Positions 45,901 through 60,238 of a stretch of 64,000 bases of DNA are shown here, in pieces. Both the position numbers and the translations under genes were made by a program. Positions within the stretch are counted from its first letter, which is position 1. Each line of letters begins with the position of its first letter. The notes below the pieces were generated by a model that searched no databases, had not been told where the DNA came from, and worked only from the letters and a program-made list of their open reading frames with translations. Source of the stretch: Buddleja alternifolia (taxonomy: Eukaryota; Streptophyta; Magnoliopsida; Lamiales; Scrophulariaceae). The DNA lies in the NCBI GenBank assembly GCA_019426215.1, contig CM033399.1, forward strand, positions 24,251,022-24,315,021. The letters are read 5' to 3'.

Positions 45901-47317
45901 GTATAAGACAAAATTGAGGATAAAAACTCACTAAAATGTCATTTTCAGCTGTAAGTCTTGAAACTGACAAGAGGTTGTGTTTAAACTCAGGCACAAATAG
46001 CACTTCATTTAGAGATAAATCAGGTCCCAAACTAATTTGTCCAACATGTGTAACAGTACTATATATGCCATTAGGAAGCTTGACAGTATTAAGGGAATTA
46101 CAGTGTTTAAAACTAACATTTAGCCAGGATTTATTTGCTAACATATGCTGATTTGCCCCTGTATCTATTATCCATGTATTAGGCAAATAATCAGTAAGGT
46201 TTGAGACAATACCTGTACAATTGGCTTGATTAGCTACACTTGTTGCATCTGAGGCAGGATTATTGAGTAATTTCAAAAGCTGTTGATATTGCTGGCCCGT
46301 AAGTGAAGGAGAACTCCCAAAAGCAGTAGTCATATTGTCTCCAGGAACATGAGTAACACTTGTAGAAACAGCCTCTTGTACATTAGTTATAGAATTGACT
46401 TGATTAGTGCTGAAACTTCTACCACCAGTGTTGTTCCTTCCACTTCCTCTATTACTCCTACCTCCTCTTCTTCCTCCTCTATTCCAACCAGGAGGATACC
46501 CTATCAACTTGAAACACTTTTCCATTGTATGTCCATTGAAACCACAATGTCCACAAATCACACCACTCTTAACAGATTCAGAATTTTGATTATTTGTCAT
46601 GAAGGCTACACTGTTATCCACAATGACTTTCTGAGTGTTTATCCCTCTCTGTCCTTCTTCATTACTAAGCATGGAGTACACTTGATAATGTGTAGGCAAG
46701 GGTGACATTATGAGAATTTGAGATTTCAGATTGTTATAACATTCGTTTAACCCCATCAAAAATTGCATCATTTTAAGTTGTGTACAAAAATCAGTGTATT
46801 CTTTGGATACAACAGCAGAGGGAGAGGGAATTAGGCTTTCATATTCATCCCATAGACTCCTAAGTTTAGAATAATACTCTGTTATATTAAGAGTACCCTG
46901 TGTGATAGTGTTAATCTCTCTGTATAAGGCATAAAGCCTAGCACCATTAATCCTATCAAACCTTTCCTTCAAATCTCTCCATCTCAAGAATGTAGAGTCT
47001 GTGTAAATAACACCTTGAATTAAATCACGAGAGATTGATCTATGGATCTAGGACTTTAGCAGTGCATTACATCTTTTCCAGTGAGGCAAAAGATCTGAAT
47101 CTGTTGAAGGTTGTTTGCAATCACCAGTGATGAAGCCGAGTTTATTCTTTGCCTCTAATGCAACCAGCATCTCCCTGCTCCAAACCTTATAGTTCTCGGA
47201 GCGTTTTAGAATTTCAGTGACGAGATCAAGCGTGGGTGTATCCGAAGGATGTACGTACATCGGATGCTGAAAATCAATCTCTGGTGTCTTCGTGACAGTG
47301 GATTCTCCTTTAGACAT
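42923..47317 (-). pseudogene. copia gag-pol polyprotein with five in-frame stops
   Basis: From the ATG at 47317 (MSKGESTVTKTPEIDF) to 42923, the frame is continuous over about 1,464 codons with no frameshift. It is interrupted only at 47048 (TAG), 45542 (TGA), 45350 (TGA), 44738 (TAG) and 44003 (TGA). Domains in order: gag with a zinc-knuckle-like CGHCGFNGHTMEKC and a Gly/Arg/Asn-rich stretch; protease (WIIDTGANQHM); integrase HHCC (LWHRRFGHMAFSRF, CDVCPLAKHSR) and DDE region (QNGAVERKHRHILDVAR); RT ([29 protein letters not shown] with an Asn in place of the first Asp); RNase H (CDSDWASCPMTRKSLTGF, SSAEAEYRAL, KHIEVDCHFIREKL). It would supply all functions for copia transposition if intact. 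Confidence 0.92.
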
Positions 47318-47641
47318 GATGAATTAATCAAGAAATCAGAGAAGACGAATGCGGAAGGCAAGAAATTCCCAAATTAGATGAAGAAACCCTAGAATTTGAA
47401 GATTGAACCGATGAAATCAATCTCAATGGATTTCTAATTGATAAAATCACCTCTAATTGAGACAATCGATTCACTCCGGATGAAAACCTAGATAATCGAT
47501 CTCAATCGATACAATCTATATCTTTATTCAATCGGTGAAGATAGAATGAAAGCAGACGAAAGAAAAAAAAACGAAGAAGAAATTGATCGATTCAATCTCC
47601 CAAATCGATCCTGAAGATGAAAGAAAATGGCTCTGGTGCCA

Positions 47642-47866
47642 TGTTAAGATTGCAGAATCAAAGAGAAGAAGACTTTCATTGTATTGATCTTGAGAGAAGA
47701 TTACAATTCTGAAAATTAAGAAGAAAAACAAAACTCAACTAACCACTCTTATATATATGTCTAATGGCCAGTCGGACTAAAACACTTATAAGGCCAAAAC
47801 TAAAAGTGCTACCTACCAAATAACACTTTTACTTATACAATTATACAAGGCCTATTATATTTAATA
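47642..47866 (-). repeat. 5' LTR of the short-LTR copia element
   Basis: Same 225 bases as 42691-42915 with three transitions (for example tttcattGtattg, accactCttat, cagtcgGac). Just inside it, on the minus strand, is TGGCACCAGAGCC, a variant of the initiator tRNA-Met primer site (TGGTATCAGAGC) with two T-to-C changes. Confidence 0.92.
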
Positions 47867-47871
47867 ATCAC

Positions 47872-49160
47872 TGGGTTGCGACGACCACTTGTTCAATCAC
47901 TTGACATCCAAGCTTTGGGAATTGAGGAGGTGTCGAACTTTATTTGTGAAGGAAGTTGGGAATTGGCCCAACTTTCTCAATTTCTCCCTGCTTCCATTCT
48001 TGAGCACATTGGATCGATTGGTATCGATACTTCAGAAAAATATGAGATGATTGGAAGCTTTCATCTAACAGCCCCCTAGCCATTAAATTTATGTGGGACC
48101 ACCTTGCACTCCCAAAGAGTTGAATCGCCTTTTAGCGAACATTTGGAATAATTTTCTTACACCTACAATGTCCACCTTTATTTGGTGGCTTGTTAATGAT
48201 TGGATCCCGGTTGACGAATTGCAATCAGAAGGATTTCATTTGGCCTCTCGATGTCAATGTTGTGCTTATGTGAAAAATATAAATTGTCCAAGTGTGAGAC
48301 TTTTTTGGGAATTTTTTTCATCTTGGTCGGATTAATTCCAGTAGTGTGGTGCATCAAATTCTTTTATGGAAAAACTCCTCGGCTTCATCTTCCGTAATCA
48401 TGTTCCCCCTTCTTATCTTATGTTGTTTATGGTGTGAAAGGAATAATTCGAAGCATATGAATGCGGGACTCCGTGGGACTCGGGGTGGTATGGCATGTTA
48501 AGAATATATTACGTAATCTGACTTTATGTAACAAAGTTGATTGGGGGAGAGGAGTTAATTGCACCTCCCTTTGCTGCCTCTTTTGGATTTAAAGCTTCTG
48601 CGCGTGCTCCAATTTTGGTTAAGTGGATTAAACCGGCTTTTGGTATTTTCAAAATTCTGATGGCGCTGCAATAAGGGATCCAACAGCATCGCAAGTGCAG
48701 GCGGTGTAGTAAGGGACTACAAAAGGAATGTGGTTGTGGATTTCCAATAATTTATCAACGTGACGTTGAATAATTTTGTGGAATTTTTTGCTCTTGCTAA
48801 TGGTCTCAAAATTGCCTATCAATTAGGGATATCTAAGTTGTGGATTGAAAAGAATGCTAATGTGGTCATTAATATTATTCTTCATTAAGAAAAATGCCGC
48901 CATTGGAGGTTATTTGGTTTGAGACAAAAGGTGTGTTGGTTTATAAAGAATATGGAAACCCATTTGTCTCGTATCTTTAGGGAAGAGAATGGGGTTGCTC
49001 ATCACTTTGCTAATGAAGCTTGCTCCTTGTTTCAATCTTGTATTTTCCTTTCGCATAAGATTTATGGGACTGTTCGAGGCTTGTAGAGTCGATATTTAAT
49101 TTACTGTCGTTTAGATTATATCCTAATTGTAAAGGGAGTAGTACTACTACTTTTTTTTTG
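47872..49160 (+). pseudogene. LINE 2 remnant: zf-RVT and RNase H
   Basis: The plus-strand 3' end of a plant LINE. The frame 47876-48079 reads VSNFICEGSWELAQLSQFLP, the linker typical of these ORF2 proteins. The frame 48093-48335 holds the zf-RVT start (STFIWWLVNDWIPVDELQSE, ASRCQCC). Around 48655-49090, in broken frames, lies an RNase H-like module (SDGAAIRDP, VVRDY, FFALANGLKIAYQLGISKLWIEKNANVV). Numerous stops kill it. The 3' end is about 49160. Confidence 0.8.
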
Positions 49161-49352
49161 TGCATGTCGAATTAGCAAATATACTCACTAAAATCTATGT
49201 ATATACTGTTGACTTCTTGATATACAGTTGAGAGGGGACCCAAAAAAGCATAGAAACGACCATGAAATAACATAGAAATCTTATAACGAATAGACAAGTT
49301 ATCACCATTTTAGAATCTGTCGTTAAGGAATAAAGCACCATGTATAAAAGTC

Positions 49353-49721
49353 GGGAAAATTGCATAAGACCACATTGTGATATGCGAAACCTGTGTCAAA
49401 CTCCCCTGTGTTAATTTTTTTGCGAATCACCCACTTGTGTTATTTTTTATTCTACATATTCCCCCTTTTTCGATTTTTTTTGGAGTTTTTTCCATCATAA
49501 ATGTTCTAGATCCAACCCAAATTAAATTATTTAACTATTATAAACATGTTTGGAGCAAAAATGCATTTGGATTGACATTTATGATGGAAAAAAACACCAA
49601 AAAAAAAACAAAAAAGGAGGAATATGCAGAATAAAGAATAACACAATGGGGTGATTCGCAAAAAAATTAACACAGGGGGCACAGGTTTCGCATATCACAG
49701 GGGGTCTTATGCAATTTTCCC
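49353..49721. mobile_element. Mutator-like foldback MITE 1
   Basis: A 369-base element starting GGGAAAATTGCATAAGACC with inverted arms of about 115 bases each. It is flanked by a perfect 9-base duplication ATAAAAGTC (49344-49352 and 49722-49730). A 9-base duplication with long inverted ends indicates the Mutator superfamily. The frame at 49377-49634 is simply the arm read through and is not a gene. Confidence 0.92.
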
Positions 49722-49730
49722 ATAAAAGTC

Positions 49731-50482
49731 ATTCTTTTTTTTCCAAATGTACAACCTTTTCTTTTTTAAAGATTTTGTGTTGCAATGTAGTATATATATA
49801 TATATATATATTATGTAATAATTTATAGAAAATTGGTTTTTATTGGAAAAATTGATGATTTAATCTAGAATTTTTAGGTACATTTTTTTATCATAAAGAA
49901 GCCCCATCTAATTTATGACATTGCCCATCCAATCCCATTAATATTGATTTATTGTTAATTCTGTTTATGGTCGGTTTGTATTATGAACATGATTATCTGA
50001 ATATTTTATTTTGTTACTTGTTAGAAGAACATTATGCTTTTAATTTAAGCACTAATACGACCATCGATTAATCTAATTATTTTTTAATTTTTATTATTAT
50101 TTTTTAGTAACAAAACCTACTGGGATCTCTCACTTCCACGTTTACCATATCAATATCCTCATTTGTCGTTTATTTTTCAATCTCCATTGAAAATTGTTTT
50201 TCTTTTTGTATTTGAAGTACATATATTGTTTCACATTTCATCAAAACTAGGCCATCCACTCCATACCCATAATATTAGGCTGAATTCACATGCACCATTA
50301 CTTGGCCTATAACTTGCATTTTATAATTGTAAGAGAAGTTTAATATCTAAAAGAACATTTTCCATCTCCATAGAGACCAACATCTCTATGTGGTGGAACA
50401 AACACTTTCGAGACTGAATTTCTCCAAAATATTATTTTTCAAATAAAATTATCAGGCCCAAGAATTTCAAAACAAAGACAAA
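49731..50482. other. region upstream of the LIM gene
   Basis: AT-rich, with a (TA)n run at about 49792-49810. It should contain the LIM promoter and 5' leader, but I see no single convincing TATA box or start site. Confidence 0.4.
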
Positions 50483-52653
<2,171 letters not shown>

Positions 52654-53393
52654 AAAATATTCTATTGATCCTCTCAACTATTTGCTCAACTTTTCACCAT
52701 TGGTTTTTAATATGTTGCAAATATTTGTGTTTGAAGTAGACCGAATTCTGTTAATAATATGACCATTTATTTGCTCCATATTTTGCATTGAAATTCTCGA
52801 ATTAAGTTATGGTTACTTCAAAGATGCTTTTATCTTCGTTCACTAATGTAAACTCATTCTTTTATCGAGTCAAATTGTATGAATGATTAATATATATATG
52901 ACTAACTATTTATTGGATATTTGTGATTGCAAGTCATATTTAGATACTCAAAAAGATAAAAAGAATATTAGTGAGAGAAAATTAAATAATAATACCATGA
53001 AAGTTATAACTAAATATGTGTATCGATGGAACCAATTTTGTTTTGCTGCAATAATAACTTTTAGTTACGAAAAGTATTCTTAGGTTGTCAGTGTTGATAA
53101 TCAATGCCGCTATACTCAATAAAAGAACACGCATAGATAACTATATTTGTAGTCACTATTCACCAGCATATCACTACATATATGTGTTTTTAATTGTTAA
53201 TTATAACAACTTTATGCCCAATTTTGTATCAATAATTTGGCATTTATCAATAACTTATGTACAACTCTAAATTAAAGTTTTAAACCTTTTATTCTCAAAA
53301 GTAAATATTGATAAATAGCCACTATTTGGTTTCGTTGGCTCTCAAACCCAATTTACGTGTACCCTTATCCATAGTAATAAAATAATGTTACCA
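52654..53393. other. 3' flank of the LIM gene
   Basis: AT-rich. It holds the LIM 3' untranslated region, with plausible poly(A) signal variants near 52740-52870, and no other gene. The small frames at 52883-53083 and 53085-53270 lack coding character. Confidence 0.5.
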
Positions 53394-54363
53394 CTCCAAA
53401 AAATGATAATCACACTTTAAATTTACTTAATTTTAAACCAAATTACCAAAGTGCCTATTCATTATTTAACACACAAATTTTCTTAATATGTAAGACAAAT
53501 TATACTTTCACTAAACTATTCATCTTTTTTGAGATTCATGTTCATATTTTAATTTTTGGATCACATTGGATAATATATATTGCAGCTTTAGCATAATCCT
53601 TGTTCATTTTTTTCTCCTATTTACTTATATTACATTTTCACTTAGTATATTTAATAAATATATAACTATTAAAAGTTAAGAAATGGTGAGAAGTTGAGAA
53701 TTTTGAAATATAATACATCATTCTTCTTGAATTTCGGACAATTTTTTAGATCTTATTTTTGTTCACAAATTTGTGAAATATAATCTATTTTTCATAAAGA
53801 AATCTCATATGCAATATAACTTCAACATATAGAATTCTATTACTGATATGACATTCAAATCACTATTTCATATGATTTTTTTTTTAACATCAACTCAAAT
53901 ACTCCCGCCCCAAAAAAAAGCGGGCTAATTAACTCAAAATTATTGATTTATTTTACTTATTTTGCCTAATAGATACTGAACTTCATAAATATGTGAAGTA
54001 ATAACTTGACGAGATGTAAAAAAAACTAATACTATTATTTTAGACAATTATTATTGATAACTAATATTATTTGTTTGACCTGATCTAAAAATATGAAGTA
54101 AAAACTTGACCTGATGTAAGAAAACTTGATCTGGTTTTGAATAATATATGTAAGAACGCTAATATTATTCTATTTCTTAAATAATTAATAATTATGTTCA
54201 AACATTAAAAATATGATGATAAACGTTAAAAAGGATAAATAGTATAGTGAAAGTTATATTTATATTACATATTAAGAGAAATTATATGTTCAAATAATAC
54301 ATGGTCACTTTGGTAATTTAGTTAAAAATAAAGTGAGTTTAGAGTGTTATTATCACTTTTGGG
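53394..54363. mobile_element. MITE-like element with about 130-base inverted arms
   Basis: The arm at 53394-53524 (ccaaaaaatgataatcac..., accaaattaccaaagtg) and the arm at 54233-54363 are imperfect inverted copies over roughly 130 bases. Between them is 700 bases of AT-rich DNA with no coding. No clean target duplication could be found, so superfamily and exact ends are unknown. Confidence 0.6.
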
Positions 54364-54456
54364 ATCGTTAATATCAACTCTCTAATTATTAATGAAAATG
54401 CTTATTTGAAGCAAAAGTTATTATTTTCTTTTAATAATAAGAGGGAAATAGAGAAT

Positions 54457-54866
54457 ATTGCATTTTTTGTCCCATATGGTTGGTTCTTTTTAATTTTGGC
54501 CCCATTCTTTACGAGATTTTCGCATCGTGTCTCTTAACTTTTAAAAAATTCTCACATTTTGTTCGAACCGAATTTTTCATCCAAATTTTAACGGTCAACT
54601 CTGTTAATCAACATTTTGAACATTTTTTTTTTTGAGACTTCGGATGTGAAATCACATGCGGATTATATTTAATATGACGAAATTTCTGTTCAATATCACG
54701 TGCTACTCATGCATAAAATCTCTCCATAATTCGGTCAAAATATTGACAAATGGAGTTGACCATTAAACTTTGGACGAAAAATTCGATTTAGACCCAAATG
54801 TAAGAATTCCGTAACGATTGAGACCAAAATTAAAAAGTGTCAAACACATGTGACCAATAATGCAAT
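54457..54866. mobile_element. foldback MITE-like element 2
   Basis: Inverted arms of about 150 bases: left attgcattttttgtccc..., gttggttctttttaatttt; right, reversed, attgcattattggtcac..., gacactttttaatttt. The centre is a T-rich stretch. Ends and target duplication are not resolved. Confidence 0.65.
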
Positions 54867-54926
54867 TTTTCCTAGGAAAATATGAGCATTCAACATAGTT
54901 GAGTTGCTAATGGAGAAAATAAAGAA

Positions 54927-55404
54927 GGGAAAATTACACCTACACCCATTGTTATAATAGATAATTATACCCTTCTCTTAAATTATTTAAAGTAAAAAAA
55001 AATTGGAATAATATTTTTGTTACGCTGAACCTCCTCTTATTATGTGTAATTACCAAAAACCCCCTCTTGCTTTTGAAATTACCATCACCCCCTACAGAGG
55101 GCTAATTGTAAGTTTTTAGGAGTTAAATAGTAAGAATTTTTTAATATATAAGGAATGATCGTAAGAAGTGCATTATAACAAGGGAGGTTTGTGTGATTTC
55201 AAAAATAAGAGGAGAATTGTTGTAATTTTTCCTAAACGACATTTGGATAGAGACATTTTTAGAATTCACAACATGATTTCATAAAAAAATTGATCTTGGG
55301 GGTAAATATAATTTTCAATTATAATAGGTTAGATATTTATAATTTTAATTATAAAATAATAAATTTGTGTAATTATTTATTTTAGCAGTGAGCGTAATTT
55401 TCCC
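54927..55404. mobile_element. Mutator-like foldback MITE 3
   Basis: Begins GGGAAAATTACACCTAC; the right end, read in reverse, begins GGGAAAATTACGCTCAC. The flanks are AATAAAGAA (54918-54926) and AATAAACAA (55405-55413), a 9-base duplication with one mismatch. The ends resemble those of the MITE at 49353-49721 (GGGAAAATT) and the size is similar. Confidence 0.75.
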
Positions 55405-55723
55405 AATAAACAAAGAAAAGAGAACAACTAAAATGGAAATTAATATTTGTATCTAGGAGGACTGGTAAATTCCAGTCATTCAATCAAGTCCCTATTTTAA
55501 TTTTCTTTCAAACTCCCGCAAATCAACTTTACTCAGTAACTGAACACTGCAAGATCACACACCATTTCTCACTCCACACACATACATTTTCACAAGGCAA
55601 ACAATTCTTATAAATTTTTGTAGGGAATTCTCATTCTTTCCAATATTTCCCCTATCTATTTTTTCCTTAAGTTTTGGACTTGATTTATTCGTGTATATAT
55701 ATATATACACACACATATATGCG
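55405..55723. other. upstream region and 5' leader of the helicase gene
   Basis: Contains plausible leader sequence with CT-rich stretches (ttctcattctttccaatatttcccc) and a (TA)n run ending at about 55716 just before the ATG. It should hold the core promoter, but I do not see a clear TATA box. Confidence 0.4.
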
Positions 55724-58700
55724 ATGAATAACACTCACGCACAAGGGCGGTATCCGCCGGGGATCGGCAAAGGCCGCGGCGGCGGAGGAACTCCAAACCC
55801 GAATTATGAGAACCGGAGCCCACATTACACGCAAGTGCAGGCACCGTACCCGCAGAATCAGCCGCAGCAATGGATGAGGCGAAACCCTAGTGCCTCCACT
55901 GTTTCTGATTCTTCTAATGAAGTTGACAAAACTGAAGCTCTGGGTTCCACGTACATTTCATTCATTTCCTTTCTTTTCTTTTAATTTAAAACTCTATATT
56001 TTCATTTCTTTTTCTGTAATGTACTTGCATTTTATTGCTTAGTTGGATTCTATTACTATTTTTACTTATTGGGTGTTTGTGTTGAAGAGGCTGTCGAAAT
56101 TATGGCTGTCGATTCGCTGACATTCTTATATTTTATCCTTAGCCCATTGAAAATCGAAACTTTGGGTCTATTTGTCTGTAGAGTTTTGATTTAGCTTGTT
56201 TTAAAGGAATGAGTTACCTGAAACTTGTTGAATTTTGAATCGGTTAGTGCATATAATGTGTTTTATATTATGAATAGTAGCTTTCGGTCTGGAACTTATC
56301 CATTGCAATTTCTTTGGTCTGTGAAATTAGCTTTCAAGATTGGAAGGCTCATATAACGGTTCCGCCTCCTGACACCCGGTATAGGACTGAGGTATGATGA
56401 AAAATTCTAGTATATAACTTTCTGATAACTGTACTCTTCTTTTGGTGTTGGCAGCCATGAGAAGTTTCTTCATATGGACTCTTGTGAATTAGGGCTATCA
56501 TAACTTTGTAAATCTATTAGGAAATTGAACTTAACTTGAGCCGCTTTATTAGCGTACATGTAAAGAATCCATCACGCAAGGAATAATATTAGGTAATTCT
56601 AAAGTGATGGAATGGGGATCAAATATGTGGGATAATTAATCTAGGATACTTACAATTGAATATGGTTTAGAAACCCCTCTCTCTTCCTTTTCATATTCCG
56701 TCATTTCGCTTTTGTCCTCTATCTGCTGTCATTTTGGACTTCTGATCAATCATCTACGTGGAATACATCCACCTGAAGATAGTTTGCCAATTTCAGTCAT
56801 ATATGATGCTTTAAGCCTGCAAGTGGACACATGAACATCTCACCAAGACTTAACCCCATACTAAGAACAATAAAATTATCTTTTCAACTGTTCAAATTTT
56901 ACCCCTTTAGAAATTATTTCTCTTCTTCTCTTCACTCCTTAATTCTTGCCACCAGCTTTCAATTTACGTTCGAACAAATTGGTCCGACCTGCCGGATCTA
57001 ACAATTTGTTAGAACGTAAATTGAAAGAACAAAAATAAAAACCAAACTTCAAGAAACAAGTTCTTGCCCAAACATAAGCCGAAAATTCCAATATTTTCTG
57101 AATGAGGATTATATACTGAAACAACATATATATAATCTGCTTACTCAACAACAGTTACCATAATTAAAGGCTCCTACTCAAAACTACTCACAATGAAAAA
57201 GGAAATAACAAATTAACATAATGACAAATAACATAATTAAGGCTCCTACCATAACAACAATTCTAAAATAAGGAAATAGCAAGTAATCAGCCCTTCTTCA
57301 CGCCATTCATTCCCACCTTCTTTATTCTCTCATAAGCACGTAATCCGCTCCTTCTTTTGCTCATAAATCCACTTCACAACAATTCCACCCCCTTAAAAAT
57401 AGCCTTGTCTCCAAGGCTGAACTTAGGAAATTGTTGCCTATGCTTGTAAGGCCTTCCCGAAAGAGGATATTCGAATAGCACCTTGTTTGGCACCTGTTGA
57501 GCTTCTTCATGCTCCGGTTTAGCTTTCAATTTCATTGGTTCTTGACCACTCAAATCATTAAACTTGGTTTTGGACATTGCTCCGGTGTCAAATCAAAATT
57601 TGCTTTCTTTGGATAATTTGCATCACTCATAGTTTCTTTAGTCTCAGTATTAATGATACCATTACTCTCAGTTGACTTTGGTGATATCAAAGTGGAATCA
57701 TTTTCTTGAAGGGTTCGGTGAATTTCACATTGTTGGTTCGCGCGAGCTAACTAACCGAGTGGATTGGATCCTTCAAACGTAGGAAGTAGGATAGACGGCT
57801 GTGGCACGGGAGTGGCCGTCATAGTCCATGTCGCTGGACTCTCACCTACTTGAGGGCTCTCCGGCGCGGCGGATCCCACTGGATTTGGCGCAGCGGATAG
57901 CGTGGCTTGCACTACCATTGTCAGATTGGTAATCGCAGCCGTCAATTCCGCCAATTGCCGTTTCATCATAACCTGGTTGCCCAATACTTCATTCACGGTT
58001 CCTTCCAACTTCTCCATGGTACCCTCCAACTTATCCATTCGCTGATCCAATGATAAACGAGTATTCGTCATAGTCGCGGGGAAAAAAAGATCCGGTAGGT
58101 CGGACCAATTTGTTAGAACGTAAATTGAAAGAACAAAAATAAAAACCAAACTTCAAGAAACAAGTTCTTGCCCAAGCATAAGCCGAAAATTCCAATATTT
58201 TCTGAATGAGGATTACATACTGAAACAACATATATATAATCTGCTTACTCAACAGCAGTTACCACAATTAAAGGCTCCTACTCAAAACTACTCGCAATGA
58301 AAAAGGAAATAACAAATTAACATAATGACAAATAACATAATTAAGACTCCTACCATAACAACAATTCTAAAATAAGGAAATAGCAAGTAATCAGCCCTTC
58401 TTCACGCCATCCATTCGCACCTTCTTTATTCTCTCATAAGCACGTAATCCGCTCCTTCTTTTGCTCATAAATCCACTTCACAACAAAAACTCAATGCAGC
58501 AAACAACCGGACTTCACATATTCAACCAATGCCATTTCCGAAAGCGCATATCACTGTTGCAATCTCAAGCCATAGATGGAAGTTCATAATACCTTTGTCC
58601 TTTTGCTTTTTCTTTTTGTCTCTAGTATTCCTCTTTATCTTCTCCATGTTGCCTTGCTCAAAGTCTTTTCTTTCACCTCTTTCTTAGTAAGTCTCTTCAA

Positions 58701-60195
58701 TTGGTTAGAAAACACTAATGCGCTACAAGACACACGCACAAATATGACACTTGGATATGCACACATGCATATATATAGTGTTACACAATGACACGCGGAA
58801 CTAAATTGCATATGTGGCAGGTGAAAAAGCGGTAATTCTCTGTTTATTTTTCTATAAAATATTTCAAGGCGTATTGTATTTTGTGGACTTTCTTTATTTT
58901 TCTTTTAGGGTTCCTTTTTTCAATTGAACTTCCTGAAAAGAGAATACTTTTGTTTAAATTTAATTTTCTAGGGAACTAACTGGCATTTGTGGCTTGCATT
59001 TTTGATGCCTCACTTGATATGTTATCTTTCAATCAGGATGTCACTGCAACGAAAGGAAATGAGTTTGAAGATTACTTTCTGAAACGGGAGCTATTGATGG
59101 GGATATATGAAAAGGGGTTTGAAAAGCCTTCTCCCATCCAAGAAGAAAGTATTCCTATTGCCCTGACTGGAAGTGATATTCTTGCCAGAGCTAAAAATGG
59201 TACTGGGAAAACTGCTGCATTCTGCATTCCTGTACTGGAAAAAATTGATCCAGATATCAATATCATTCAAGGTATGTACGCATGTATTAGTACTTTATCA
59301 TTTCTTCAGAATTGTTTTATTCAATAATCAACATGGAATGACTATTGTCTTTTTTAAAACATTTTACAGTCGGTCTCAAGGAACCAATTTTAAATAGAAA
59401 CTATGGATGTGTGGAACACTGTCAATATATATATGAACTTTAAACTGACCTTGCAATCGACTTTGATTTAGAAATATTATTTCTCAATTAAGTTAGTATT
59501 TTTTCAATAATGGCAAGTATCTTAGGGGTACGATACGGACAAGTGCAACCTTGATGTGAAGTAAATGTAGATTCTTTAAAGAAATGAAATATGTTATAAA
59601 CTTGTTTAGTCCTATATTTGGAACGTGCAGATGACAAGGATTTTCGAACTAGAAATATTGGATCCTTTTGTTCCGTTTAGTGATTCTGTGAGATGATTTA
59701 GTAACCAATTTTTTTCAACATATGTACACTAAAAGGACTTTCCAGACTTTCACGTTAAGGAAAATAACTTCTTTTATTGTTAATCCATCGGTAAGAAATG
59801 TGATCATGTCTGATTGTTTCTAGTGTAATTACAAATTTTTCTCACCTGGTCTCACATTCCCGTGAAGTTTCAACGCATGGATGCTGGTGTTATAAAATTA
59901 CCATTTAAATCTTCTCTGTTTCCAAGATGATGGCACCCACAGGTCTTTGGAAAAGCGTCTTTCTTGATCATATATCCGATAATAAAAGCTCTGAATCTTC
60001 ATCAACGGCGTAACAAAAACTATTGTTTGCCTAGTTAATCCAAGTTCATTTGTGCTGCCATTCCTTTGATCATTGTGCTTGGGTTAAATGTGCCTCCATA
60101 GTGCCGTTGTGGCAATCTCTCTCTCTCTCTCTCACTTCACCTATATGGTACTTATTGGATTAGTTAGTAGTCCTTTTTAATCAACTATAAGAGTG

Positions 60196-60238
<43 letters not shown>

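Larger units (their letters stand above)
42691..47866 (-). mobile_element. short-LTR copia element with non-canonical ends
   Basis: A complete 5.2 kb copia element on the minus strand, bounded by 225-base LTRs (42691-42915 and 47642-47866) that differ at three positions by eye, all transitions. A perfect ATCAC duplication flanks it (42686-42690, 47867-47871). LTR ends read TATTAAATAT...AATCTTAACA on the minus strand, i.e. TA...CA and not TG...CA. It carries one continuous gag-pol frame broken by five stops. It inserted into a decayed plus-strand LINE. Confidence 0.93.
57007..58485 (-). mobile_element. small gypsy-derived LTR element in helicase intron 2
   Basis: Two 375-base LTRs (57007-57381 and 58111-58485) both begin TGTTAGAACGTAAATTG and end CACTTCACAACA on the plus strand. 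They enclose only 729 bases. On the minus strand the interior encodes a gag start ([16 protein letters not shown]..., [13 protein letters not shown]) at 57751-58149 and a pol-end-like tail ([14 protein letters not shown]) at 57374-57577. Most of gag and all of pol are missing, so it is a deletion derivative. No target duplication: flanks are caatt and aaaac. Confidence 0.85.

Noticed and set aside
48093..48335. An independent small protein gene.
   Set aside because: Its translation is the zf-RVT part of a LINE, flanked by other LINE ORF2 remnants.
49377..49634. An 85-codon frame as a gene.
   Set aside because: It lies wholly within a foldback MITE with a perfect target duplication.
60198..60234. 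CT repeats considered as a CRISPR-like or regulatory array.
   Set aside because: A plain dinucleotide microsatellite in a plant intron.
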